Origin: a virus | Virus record (IMG/VR): IMGVR_UViG_3300001041_000002 | Location: 1-64,000 of that record | DNA: 64,000 nt | Direction: 5' to 3' (one strand) | In this document: piece after piece, positions 41,168 through 48,278 of the stretch | Layout: each line of letters begins with the position of its first letter | Position numbering within the stretch: the stretch's first letter is position 1 | The notes under the pieces: model-generated | What the model saw: only the letters and a program-made list of their open reading frames with translations | Database searches by the model: none | Told to the model about the DNA's origin: nothing | Made by a program: the position numbers and the translations under genes

Positions 41168-41287
41168 AATAAATATAGCAAGTAGGATTAGACTCAAATC
41201 CAATACACATCGCTGCACAACAACACTGAAAAGTGGCGGATCGGTTGAGTAACCACCGTAAACCTATGTGTTCTTGCTATATTTATT
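41168..41287 (+). ncRNA. structured RNA element I (15-bp terminal stem)
   Basis: AATAAATATAGCAAG (41168-41182) pairs perfectly with CTTGCTATATTTATT (41273-41287). Inside: GGATT/AATCC hairpin, ACACAT (41205-41210) with ATGTGT (41266-41271), a CACT-GAAA-AGTG hairpin with a GNRA-type loop, and CGG(atc)GGTT-GAGT-AACC(a)CCG. This is a well-formed multi-branched RNA of 120 bases. No tRNA features and no open frame. Unassigned. Confidence 0.65.
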
Positions 41288-41364
41288 AATATAAAATAAT
41301 TACAATTGCCAGAGAGTTGGAATGGCTGAAGCCCGCTAGTACCGAAACGGGGCTGTAACAATAG

Positions 41365-41394
41365 AGCTAGCTTGAGAGATTGAGCTAGCTTGTT
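41365..41394 (+). terminator. intrinsic terminator-like hairpin
   Basis: AGCTAGCT (41365-41372) pairs with AGCTAGCT (41383-41390) across a 10-base loop and is followed by TGTTTT. Between element I and this hairpin lies about 60 bases (41305-41364) with a faint resemblance to the 5' half of a tRNA-Ser. Confidence 0.55.
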
Positions 41395-41427
41395 TTAAAA
41401 ACATTAGCAAATTATAAAATAATAAAA

Positions 41428-41616
41428 ATGGGATCAAACAGTAACAGATCTTTCTCAAAAGAAGAGAAAATTGGATATTATGCCCAAAAAATTTCATCAA
41501 CAAGAGATACATCAAGCTCATCTTTTCAATTGTCTACTGGGGCTAAAATTCGTGGAGAAATGGGTGTTAAAAAAGGCAATGCATTCATAGCTGCAATAAA
41601 AAATGCAAGTAGATAA
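41428..41616 (+). CDS. small basic protein, 62 residues
   Basis: GSNSNRSFSKEEKIGYYAQK, then Ser-rich and basic (GAKIRGEMGVKKGNAFIAAI). Starts 34 bases after the terminator-like hairpin. Unknown function. Confidence 0.5.
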   Translation: MGSNSNRSFSKEEKIGYYAQKISSTRDTSSSSFQLSTGAKIRGEMGVKKGNAFIAAIKNASR

Positions 41617-41648
41617 AACAATCATTAACAAATTATAAAACAAAACAA

Positions 41649-42128
41649 ATGAAAAAACTAATTATTGGGTTATTATTTCTCACAATATCTTAAGTAGGAT
41701 ATACAGAGAATAAAGTGGACGATGCAATTACCGCTGTAGATAACACTACAGAGATAGTGAATAAATCCACAAAAGAAGTGAATGCAACAGTTGTTTATTT
41801 CACAGAGAAGCTTGAAGAACTCGCTAAGTCACTAAAAGTGCCAGCAGAACATGTTTATCAAATATTAGTTAAACAACAAATAGTGCAAGCATATACATCA
41901 TTATTTGCTTTCTTTGGATTATTATTATTTTGTTTAATTATAACCTATTTTTTTATAAAAGCCGATGGATTTGAAGATGATTCTTTTATAAATATTAGTG
42001 GATTTATATTAATATTAATATCAGGGATATTGGTATTAACTTGTGGAGCCAATTTTATTTTTAATGGATTTAGCGGTATTATCAACCCAGAATATGGTGC
42101 TATTAAAGAGATAATGTCGTTGTTTTAA
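41649..42128 (+). pseudogene. membrane protein with an in-frame TAA in its signal peptide
   Basis: ATG at 41649 begins a signal-peptide-like run (MKKLIIGLLFLTIS), then TAA (41691-41693). The same frame continues without break from VGYTENKVDDAITAVDN to 42128. The downstream part (137 codons if started at GTG 41715) has an amphipathic helix and two membrane segments (SLFAFFGLLLFCLIITYFFI and ISGFILILISGILVLTCGA). Without the stop it would be a roughly 159-residue exported membrane protein. Translation may restart at the GTG, or the gene is dead. Confidence 0.55.
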
Positions 42129-42137
42129 TAATAACAT

Positions 42138-42326
42138 AAAATACCCGATGAAGATAAACAATAGGGAAGATCGGTGAATTAACACCCATACGGCGGAGGA
42201 TACGAACAAACGCAACCTATAGTCATGCTAAGATGACGATGTTTATTGTAATACAGCCAAGGAGATAGTTAAAACTTCCCATTATTGTCAATTAAGCTGT
42301 TCCACTTAGAAATGGACGGGTATTTT
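42138..42326 (+). ncRNA. structured RNA element J upstream of tRNA-Tyr
   Basis: AAAATACCCG (42138-42147) pairs with CGGGTATTTT (42317-42326). Nested inside, ACAATAGGGAAG (42158-42169) pairs with CTTCCC-at-TATTGT (42275-42288), 12 pairs with a 2-base bulge. A GGTG/CACC hairpin follows. It ends 8 bases before tRNA-Tyr. Together with that tRNA it fills the gene-free interval 42129-42438. Unassigned. Confidence 0.6.
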
Positions 42327-42334
42327 AAATAAAT

Positions 42335-42415
42335 GGATAGACTGGTAAGTGGGTGAAATCAGCAGACTGTAAATCTGTCGCTTCGGCTATGGGCGTTCAA
42401 ATCGCTCTCTATCCA
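42335..42415 (+). tRNA. tRNA-Tyr (anticodon GUA)
   Basis: Acceptor GGATAGA/TCTATCC, anticodon arm GCAGA-CTGTAAA-TCTGT with anticodon GTA, a long variable arm (about CGCTTCGGCTATG) as expected for bacterial tRNA-Tyr, T arm GGGCG-TTCAAAT-CGCTC, discriminator A. CCA is not encoded. Confidence 0.93.
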
Positions 42416-42438
42416 CAAATCAAATTTTATGTAATATA

Positions 42439-42855
42439 ATGATATTAAAAACGAAAAACCCAGCATATATGTGTTGGAAGATGATGAAAAATAGATGCTC
42501 TAATCCAAATGATCCAAAATTTAAAAACCATGGAGGCAGAGGAATAACTGTATGTAAAGAGTGGGTTGAATCATTTGATAGATTTATCCAAGACATAGGA
42601 GAAAGACCCGAAGGATATACTATAGACAGAATTGACAATAACTTAGGATATTGCAAGGAAAATTGTAAATGGTCATCATATACAGAACAAAACAATAATA
42701 AAAACAACAATATACGATTAACATATAACGGTGAATGTAAAACTGTTTCTGAGTGGGCAAAACACTTAAATATGAATGTACAAACACTATTTTGGAGGAT
42801 AAATAATAATAAAACGGTCTCTGAAATATTATTTAATCATACCCAGAAACAATAA
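42439..42855 (+). CDS. HNH-type homing endonuclease-like protein with NUMOD-like tail
   Basis: 138 residues. The core (AYMCWKMMKNRCSNPNDPKF, HGGRGITVCKEW, GYTIDRIDNNLGYCKENCKW) is the widespread phage pattern associated with mobile HNH endonucleases. The C-terminal part (TVSEWAKHLNMNVQTLFWRI) resembles a NUMOD1/IENR1 DNA-binding repeat. It starts 23 bases after tRNA-Tyr, a common kind of insertion site for such elements. Cleavage activity cannot be judged by eye. Confidence 0.75.
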   Translation: MILKTKNPAYMCWKMMKNRCSNPNDPKFKNHGGRGITVCKEWVESFDRFIQDIGERPEGYTIDRIDNNLGYCKENCKWSSYTEQNNNKNNNIRLTYNGECKTVSEWAKHLNMNVQTLFWRINNNKTVSEILFNHTQKQ

Positions 42856-42868
42856 TAATATTAAAATA

Positions 42869-43060
42869 TACAATTTTTGTTGACGCTTATCGAAAGACCG
42901 AGTGAGACTCGATGGCAGTAATCGACTCCTCCACTTACGCACACCAATTGAACGCTAACCGGTCGCGTTAGAACCGTTCGATGGCAACTATTGAGTTGTA
43001 AAATAAGGGGGAGAAATAGTATTGATCAGCGGAATGATTAAATAAGAAGAGAAAATTGTA
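42869..43060 (+). ncRNA. possible structured RNA K
   Basis: A 315-base gene-free interval (42856-43170) is GC-enriched. TACAATTTT (42869-42877) pairs with AAAATTGTA (43052-43060), a 9-pair AT-rich stem and therefore weaker evidence. Inside are a CGAGT-gag-ACTCG hairpin and two copies of CGATGGCA (42910-42917 and 42979-42986) in similar contexts. Unassigned. Confidence 0.4.
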
Positions 43061-43130
43061 GCTCTCAAAGGGCAAAACTGTTGAACTTTACCGTGAAGTT
43101 GCTATTGCAGCTTAATTAGGTACGTTTCCT

Positions 43131-43150
43131 AGGGTGTACGAAAACACCCT
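43131..43150 (+). terminator. hairpin before the 128-residue gene
   Basis: AGGGTGT (43131-43137) pairs with ACACCCT (43144-43150) around ACGAAA. It is followed by AATCTTTG rather than a T-run, so it may be a weak terminator or a leader structure of the next gene. Confidence 0.4.
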
Positions 43151-43170
43151 AATCTTTGAATTCATATATT

Positions 43171-43557
43171 ATGAAATATACAGAATCCGAAATCAGTCTG
43201 ACTGTGCAAACAGAGGGCTGTCTTGCTTTACGAGGCAAGTACGAATCACACCCAAAACTTGATGATCAGGGTAATCCAGTGTTCTCAATTGAGCGTAATG
43301 CTAAAAATGAGATCGAAAGAAACCCAGTATTTCAAGTAAAAACAGTTCAATTACCCAAGTATCACAACTGTTCTATCGGAACCAAACTGAACAATCATTT
43401 TGTGCAGTGGGCTTTAAGCAATGAAAGTAAGCCGAAGACTTTGTCTGCCGGTTATTGGAATAAGATGTCTGATCGTCAGAGGCTACATTTTCACGTGACC
43501 AAATATGTGTCAGATTTGTATGGTGATGCAAAATTCAATTACACAATCTTGGAATAA
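43171..43557 (+). CDS. hypothetical early protein
   Basis: 128 residues from ATG 43171 (KYTESEISLTVQTEGCLALR). Mixed alpha/beta; the C-terminal half (LHFHVTKYVSDLYGDAKFNY) is aromatic and basic. Balanced codon use suggests strong expression. Family not recognised. Confidence 0.55.
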   Translation: MKYTESEISLTVQTEGCLALRGKYESHPKLDDQGNPVFSIERNAKNEIERNPVFQVKTVQLPKYHNCSIGTKLNNHFVQWALSNESKPKTLSAGYWNKMSDRQRLHFHVTKYVSDLYGDAKFNYTILE

Positions 43558-43558
43558 T

Positions 43559-43774
43559 ATGAATCGAATTTGGAAAACTAAGGTTGAAATTCAGGTTGAT
43601 AAAATTGTTTATCCAATAAACAGCCTTTTAATAGCAGAAGATGTTGAAGTTTTTTATTTATTACATAAAGATGATCAGCTCGAAGATGTAACTTATATTG
43701 ATCTTCAGGATTTTTCTGATGTAATGGATGAACTTGGTATTGACGGAATTGACTTAATCTATTCTAATGAATAA
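43559..43774 (+). CDS. small acidic protein, 71 residues
   Basis: From ATG 43559 (NRIWKTKVEIQVDKIVYPIN, acidic C-terminus). Acidic small proteins of early phage regions sometimes mimic DNA or bind host enzymes; nothing here proves that. Overlaps the next gene by 8 bases. Confidence 0.5.
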   Translation: MNRIWKTKVEIQVDKIVYPINSLLIAEDVEVFYLLHKDDQLEDVTYIDLQDFSDVMDELGIDGIDLIYSNE

Positions 43775-44435
43775 AAATTACACTCATGATTTTAGCTCGG
43801 CTTCGATTAAACACTTAATTGAGGCTGAGTTTTATCAAAAAGCTGGGGAGATGCTTGGCAATGCTGCATCAACAGTCACAATAGTTACAGGGCCGGATTA
43901 TCAAAGACATCTTGACAATGTTAATAAATATATTAAATGTAATAAAACTCGTATTTGTGAGATTAATACTGATATATTTATACACATATATACAGGGTGT
44001 AAAGATAAACCTAAAGTATCTGTTGTTAATAATTCAGTTGAGTTGTATGGCTCCAGATTCATTGATTGTGATCTAACATGCACTTCTGATCTAGCAGTAA
44101 TTAGGAATACTTTGTTTAAACAAATTGATGTCCAAGCTGGATTTTCATGTGTAAATAAGGCTTTTATATTAAGCATTGGACTCAGGGGTTCTGAAAAAAT
44201 GAAATACACTGAAATATTTAATAATATAATTGGATTACTTGGTGCATCTATACAGTCGCCAACTCCGCTATCTCAAAAGCAAATCATTAAATGCGATTTT
44301 GCCAACACGAAAAGTCCTGTTTATCAAAATAGACTTAAATTTCAGATGCTTAAGGGTAGGATTAAAGAATATATTTGTTATTCTTATAATGCTGGAGGAG
44401 GCCCAATGTTAACATGTTTAATTATTTACAAATAA
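43767..44435 (+). CDS. hypothetical protein, 222 residues
   Basis: Not recognised with confidence. The central segment SRFIDCDLTCTSDLAVIRNT, then AFILSIGLRGSEKMKYTEIF, and the C-terminal SYNAGGGPMLTCLIIYK look like a folded alpha/beta domain, possibly Rossmann-like. No clear catalytic motif. Confidence 0.5.
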   Translation: MNKNYTHDFSSASIKHLIEAEFYQKAGEMLGNAASTVTIVTGPDYQRHLDNVNKYIKCNKTRICEINTDIFIHIYTGCKDKPKVSVVNNSVELYGSRFIDCDLTCTSDLAVIRNTLFKQIDVQAGFSCVNKAFILSIGLRGSEKMKYTEIFNNIIGLLGASIQSPTPLSQKQIIKCDFANTKSPVYQNRLKFQMLKGRIKEYICYSYNAGGGPMLTCLIIYK

Positions 44436-44438
44436 CAT

Positions 44439-44645
44439 ATGAGAACACGTAAATCACCAACAGTTATACAAGGACAGATAGTATGTGGTCAGAAAGTGAT
44501 TAATTTCATTAATAAACCACTACATATCGTTAGCCTTGAACTTATCAGAACAGTTATGCCAAATGTTGGTAAAGTTACTGTTCGCAAAGAAGAGGAAGTT
44601 ATCTATCACACAAGGGCTAGAAGGCCACAATTAGCAACAGTATGA
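44439..44645 (+). CDS. small basic protein, 68 residues
   Basis: RTRKSPTVIQGQIVCGQKVI, then VGKVTVRKEEEVIYHTRARR: basic, beta-rich. Overlaps the next gene by ATGA. Unknown function. Confidence 0.5.
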   Translation: MRTRKSPTVIQGQIVCGQKVINFINKPLHIVSLELIRTVMPNVGKVTVRKEEEVIYHTRARRPQLATV

Positions 44646-44956
44646 TAATACAAGTGTGTGGTCATTTAATTGAAACCAAGTACATTTATACAATATCTGA
44701 AGTTTATTCTGATACTGGTTATAATGCTATTATGGTTTATTTTGATGTAAAATTTCTTAATGACAAATCAACGCAAATATCAGTAGAAAAAGAAACTAAT
44801 AATGTATATTACTGCGAAGAATATCAACAAGAAAAAGCTTTGATGATCAAAGAAATGCAGAAGATTAGAGATTGGCTTATTTGTAAATGGAAAGCTAGTC
44901 AATTAGTAATACCTAAAATTGAATTTAATGAAAGCCAAACTACTAAAGAAATGTAG
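44642..44956 (+). CDS. hypothetical protein, 104 residues
   Basis: A beta-rich N-terminal half (IIQVCGHLIETKYIYTISEV) and a helical C-terminal half with Trp (MQKIRDWLICKWKASQLVIP). No family recognised. Confidence 0.5.
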   Translation: MIIQVCGHLIETKYIYTISEVYSDTGYNAIMVYFDVKFLNDKSTQISVEKETNNVYYCEEYQQEKALMIKEMQKIRDWLICKWKASQLVIPKIEFNESQTTKEM

Positions 44957-45179
44957 GTCGGTTATAGTTGTAATCAACATCTATGATCGACCTATTGAGC
45001 CTAATGATAAGAAGATAATGGTTGCGAGAAAGAATGGTAATAGTTGTGATAAATTCATTAACTCTTGGAGGGGAGTTTATTATACTCCAGAGACAGCTAT
45101 CGTTAAACGACGTAAGGAAATTCTTAATCTAGCTCATGAAATATCAAATAAATGGTGGTATAAATTATTAACAATATAA
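44928..45179 (+). CDS. small basic protein, 83 residues
   Basis: From ATG 44928 (KAKLLKKCRSVIVVINIYDR), overlapping the previous gene by 29 bases. Trp-rich C-terminus. Its stop overlaps the next ATG (TAATG). Unknown function. Confidence 0.5.
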   Translation: MKAKLLKKCRSVIVVINIYDRPIEPNDKKIMVARKNGNSCDKFINSWRGVYYTPETAIVKRRKEILNLAHEISNKWWYKLLTI

Positions 45180-45724
45180 TGAAAACAATTATAAACAACA
45201 AATTAATACGATCTTTTGGTTCATGTTATGACCCTAAATCAATTGGAATTCCGGATAGTGAATCATTATCAGTCAGAGAATGGATTGAAAAATATCGAAA
45301 TAAAGTTAAATCAAAAAATGACATTATTTGGCTAATCTGTAGAAATAATTTTCTATCAGATAGAGATTTAAGGTTATTTGCTGTATGGTGTGCCAGAGAA
45401 TCTTTTAAGCTTCAATCTAATGTCGATCCAAGAAGTATTAATGCAGTAAATGTTTCAGAACAGTTTGCAAACGGTAGTTCTACTAAAGAAGATTTACGGT
45501 CAGCAAAGTCAGCAGCAGAGTCAGCAGCAGAGTCAGCAGCATGGTCAGCAGCAGAGTCAGCAGCATGGTCAGCAGCAAAGTCAGCAGCAGAGTCAGCAGC
45601 ATGGTCAGCAGCATGGTCAGCAGCAGAGTCAGCAGCAAAGTCAGCAGCAAAGTCAGCAGCAGAGTCAGCAGCAGAGTCAGCAAGGTTAGCTCAAATAGAT
45701 AAACTTCTAACCTACTTTCTTTAA
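45179..45724 (+). CDS. putative-immunity-type protein with SAAx tandem repeats
   Basis: 181 residues. The first 107 residues (DIIWLICRNNFLSDRDLRLF, AVWCARESFKLQSNVDPRSI, NAVNVSEQFANG) match a family seen in bacteria and phages, often labelled putative immunity or DUF, that carries Ala-rich repeats. Residues 108-168 are 14 copies of a four-residue unit SAAE/SAAW/SAAK forming an amphipathic helix, ending QIDKLLTYFL. Function unknown. The repeat DNA is a 12-base tandem array. Confidence 0.65.
   Translation: MKTIINNKLIRSFGSCYDPKSIGIPDSESLSVREWIEKYRNKVKSKNDIIWLICRNNFLSDRDLRLFAVWCARESFKLQSNVDPRSINAVNVSEQFANGSSTKEDLRSAKSAAESAAESAAWSAAESAAWSAAKSAAESAAWSAAWSAAESAAKSAAKSAAESAAESARLAQIDKLLTYFL
45499..45684 (+). 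repeat. 12-bp tandem repeat array inside a coding region
   Basis: About 15 copies of a unit like TCAGCAGCAGAG, with variable positions giving Glu, Trp or Lys codons. Units are back to back with no spacers, so this is not a CRISPR array. Likely to vary in copy number by slippage. Confidence 0.85.
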
Positions 45725-45948
45725 TGTACTTCACTAAAATAAAGAAAACCAAAGATCAACTTGAAGTGATGATAGGTATTCTAACTAAAGAATATGGTGC
45801 GGTTGATGATGATAAATTGTCAGAATTAATAGCTAAGTATTTTGAGGTAAATATAGAAGATGCTGAATCATCGCTTAAAGCCTATAGGGCATTAGCTGGA
45901 GAAGATTATGAACAACAATCTAAGAAAATAGAATATGCAGGATTATAA
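45724..45948 (+). CDS. small acidic protein, 74 residues
   Basis: YFTKIKKTKDQLEVMIGILT, then YFEVNIEDAESSLKAYRALA: helical, acidic. Its ATG overlaps the previous stop (TAATG). Unknown function. Confidence 0.5.
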   Translation: MYFTKIKKTKDQLEVMIGILTKEYGAVDDDKLSELIAKYFEVNIEDAESSLKAYRALAGEDYEQQSKKIEYAGL

Positions 45949-46840
45949 AATTGTAATACCAAGCGATATTATATCAAGGCAAGTTCAAGAAAAAGCTTTT
46001 ACGCTTGGATATAAATGGGCTTCCGATGACAATATTATTAGATACACAGAGAGGAGATGGCTGGTTATTGGCAATGCTTGGGGTATTTATGCTCCAGACG
46101 AGTCGGTATTTAATAATGCTCCTGGAACATTAATATCATACCAAGATTTCCTTGCAATTGGAGAAGAAATAAACCTTAATAACAACAATATGCCAGATCA
46201 AAACGAAATTGAATTAAAACTGATTAAACAGCCTAGAAGAGCTAAGAATTTAACAGTTGGTAACACCTATAAGGGAATTTTTGTTAATTCAGATGACAAT
46301 CAGGTTGATTCTTATGACGATGCAGAATATTTCCTTTGTACAAATAATAATGACAAAGAGGCTCGTTATGCCATTGAGCTTTTCGATAAACAAGATCTAC
46401 CGGCACCAGTAATAACATATGCAGAAGTAATTGGATCTCTTGAAGTTCAGGAAAATTGCGTTACAAGTGATATTATCAATGAAGATATTGTAAACCTTGG
46501 ATGGGAGAACTTAAATCAGTGTAACAGTCCAATTTCATGCGGAATAGATGAGATAGATTGTCTTGAAGATTTATATGCAGACCTACAAGGCCAAATTGCC
46601 GCCAGTGAATTTCCATTTGCATTTGACCGTGAAACATTTGTAAAAGATTTGTTTAAGGCAATAGTAGAAAAAGCTATTGATGAATGTAGTGCGGCTTTTG
46701 TACTATTATCAACCAAAACTTCAAGTAGAAATATCTGCAATTATGTCGATGAAATTACAGAATCTCGCGGTGGAGTATCTCGTAACAGAGTAAACCCAAA
46801 TTCTCACAACGAAATTTGCTTGTGGGTAATTGATAAGTAA
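45935..46840 (+). CDS. hypothetical protein, 301 residues
   Basis: The N-terminal 80 residues (QEKAFTLGYKWASDDNIIRY, ERRWLVIGNAWGIYAP) resemble a small recurrent phage domain of unknown role. The middle (RRAKNLTVGNTYKGIFVNSD) is a short beta barrel-like segment, and the C-terminal part is acidic and helical. Possibly a multi-domain accessory protein. No enzymatic motif seen. Confidence 0.5.
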   Translation: MQDYKIVIPSDIISRQVQEKAFTLGYKWASDDNIIRYTERRWLVIGNAWGIYAPDESVFNNAPGTLISYQDFLAIGEEINLNNNNMPDQNEIELKLIKQPRRAKNLTVGNTYKGIFVNSDDNQVDSYDDAEYFLCTNNNDKEARYAIELFDKQDLPAPVITYAEVIGSLEVQENCVTSDIINEDIVNLGWENLNQCNSPISCGIDEIDCLEDLYADLQGQIAASEFPFAFDRETFVKDLFKAIVEKAIDECSAAFVLLSTKTSSRNICNYVDEITESRGGVSRNRVNPNSHNEICLWVIDK

Positions 46841-46841
46841 T

Positions 46842-47390
46842 ATGCAGATAATTATTGACTTAGATAAGCTCAATAAAAACAAAATATCCATCAATGAATA
46901 TATAACACTACTATCAGTTTATTACAAGACTAAGGATATTCAAATTGACTATACAGATAGAAAATCTGACTACTTCACTCTTAGAGATAAGGGATTTCTT
47001 GAAATAAATGGTAGTAGTGTTATTTTAACACCTCAATCTATAACTCTATTAGAAGGCCGTGGACGTGATTATGTTCAATTAGCAATATCTATTAGAGAAT
47101 TATTTCCTAAAGGCTCTAAAGCCGGTAAATACCCATGGAAAGGCACAATAAAGTCTATCGTCGAGAAGCTTAAAAAACTTGATAAATCGCATGGGTTAAA
47201 CGACTTCTCTGACGAAGAAATTATTAGTGCTGTTGATAAATATATCAATAGGTTTTCGTTAGCTGATATGGATAGGGGAATGCAGATAGCACCGTTTTTT
47301 ATTGAAAAGGAAGGCAACAGTAGTCTTATGGCATGGTTGTCTATGGAAGAGCAGAGTTTTGAAACTAAAAGTATGGAGATAAAATTATGA
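46842..47390 (+). CDS. conserved hypothetical protein, DNA-binding candidate
   Basis: 182 residues from ATG 46842. The first half has a winged-helix-like shape (ISINEYITLLSVYYKTKDIQ, then LRDKGFLEINGSSVILTPQS). The second half (KGSKAGKYPWKGTIKSIVEK, FSDEEIISAVDKYINRF) is a helical domain I have seen in phage replication or transcription accessory proteins. A loader or replication-initiator role is possible, as the helicase gene follows about 0.9 kb downstream. Confidence 0.5.
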   Translation: MQIIIDLDKLNKNKISINEYITLLSVYYKTKDIQIDYTDRKSDYFTLRDKGFLEINGSSVILTPQSITLLEGRGRDYVQLAISIRELFPKGSKAGKYPWKGTIKSIVEKLKKLDKSHGLNDFSDEEIISAVDKYINRFSLADMDRGMQIAPFFIEKEGNSSLMAWLSMEEQSFETKSMEIKL

Positions 47391-47527
47391 AGCCAAGATG
47401 GTATTTTGTCAAATCATCCATATGGTCAGATTTACGAAATCCAACACAACAATTATTATACTTAACTTTTGAAGAATTAAATTCAAAAATTAAAAGTTGT
47501 AATATAATAATGTTAATTCCACTGTAA
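47387..47527 (+). CDS. small protein, 46 residues
   Basis: KPRWYFVKSSIWSDLRNPTQ then QLLYLTFEELNSKIKS. Overlaps both neighbours (ATGA and TAATG). Unknown function. Confidence 0.5.
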   Translation: MKPRWYFVKSSIWSDLRNPTQQLLYLTFEELNSKIKSCNIIMLIPL

Positions 47528-47628
47528 TGATACAGTTTTTAGTTGCATTTGGAATAGTATTATGTGCTGCTTGTTTAGGAGTTGGATTGGGTTATCTGAT
47601 TTGGATTACATTTTTCGAGGATGATTAA
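47527..47628 (+). CDS. single-span membrane microprotein, 33 residues
   Basis: IQFLVAFGIVLCAACLGVGL then GYLIWITFFEDD: one long membrane segment. Coupled to both neighbours. Unknown function. Confidence 0.5.
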   Translation: MIQFLVAFGIVLCAACLGVGLGYLIWITFFEDD

Positions 47629-47830
47629 ACTAATCTTTGCAATACTAGCTATTACTGGATATATAACCAATATATCAGATCGTAAAACTTTATCCTACTT
47701 TATCTGGCTAGTATCAAATTCAGGATGGGCTATATTGAGTTATTTAAATAATGAGTATGAACTAATGACTATGTTTATAGTCTATAATGCATTTTGCATA
47801 TATGGAATTATCAGTGAAAGAAAAAAGTGA
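47621..47830 (+). CDS. small membrane protein, 69 residues
   Basis: Two to three hydrophobic segments (IKLIFAILAITGYITNI, YFIWLVSNSGWAILSYL, MTMFIVYNAFCIYGII) with an aromatic pattern loosely like half of a small transporter bundle. Function unknown. Confidence 0.55.
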   Translation: MIKLIFAILAITGYITNISDRKTLSYFIWLVSNSGWAILSYLNNEYELMTMFIVYNAFCIYGIISERKK

Positions 47831-48278
47831 TATAGAGGGAGATACTATATATTTAAAAGAACAAAAGTCTCTATATAAAGATGTATCTGAATTATTATCA
47901 GATTATTCAAACAGAGAACATCCGTCAACTTACTGGAGATCAGACGACTCGTTGCAGTGTACTGAAGACAGAAATAGATCTTTTGATGATTTATTATTAC
48001 TATGTAAAAATTACTTTCCAAATACAACAGTAAATGAAATTGTTAAATTTTATGTTAATGAATCAAAATCAGCTAAAAACGAAGACAAAATTGCATATTG
48101 TTCTTATTGTAGTGGGGTTCGGAAACCAGTAGTTCATCCTAAAAATGCAATTAAAAAAAACGTTAAGAACGTAAGTGCTATAAATGATTTCTTCTACTTT
48201 CCATCAATAAGATACGATATTAAAGAAAATTCACAATTCTCTCCACAAGAACTAATTGATATGGTCGATGATGATTAA
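47802..48278 (+). CDS. Cys-containing hypothetical protein, paralogue of the gene at 50655
   Basis: 158 residues from ATG 47802. The segment LQCTEDRNRSFDDLLLLCKN, followed by KIAYCSYCSGVRKPVV, aligns by eye with LECSDGKRRSFSDLKMLCNN and YCSQVRKCVV of the protein at 50655-51104. Both flank the helicase gene. Function unknown; the shared Cys positions may be structural. Confidence 0.55.
   Translation: MELSVKEKSDIEGDTIYLKEQKSLYKDVSELLSDYSNREHPSTYWRSDDSLQCTEDRNRSFDDLLLLCKNYFPNTTVNEIVKFYVNESKSAKNEDKIAYCSYCSGVRKPVVHPKNAIKKNVKNVSAINDFFYFPSIRYDIKENSQFSPQELIDMVDDD

Noticed and set aside
41305-41364. degenerate tRNA-Ser
   Set aside because: The 5' part recalls a D arm (GAATGGCTGAAGC) but there is no T arm or acceptor stem.
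45499-45684. CRISPR-like array
   Set aside because: Units are 12 bases, contiguous, without spacers, and encode a regular SAAx peptide.
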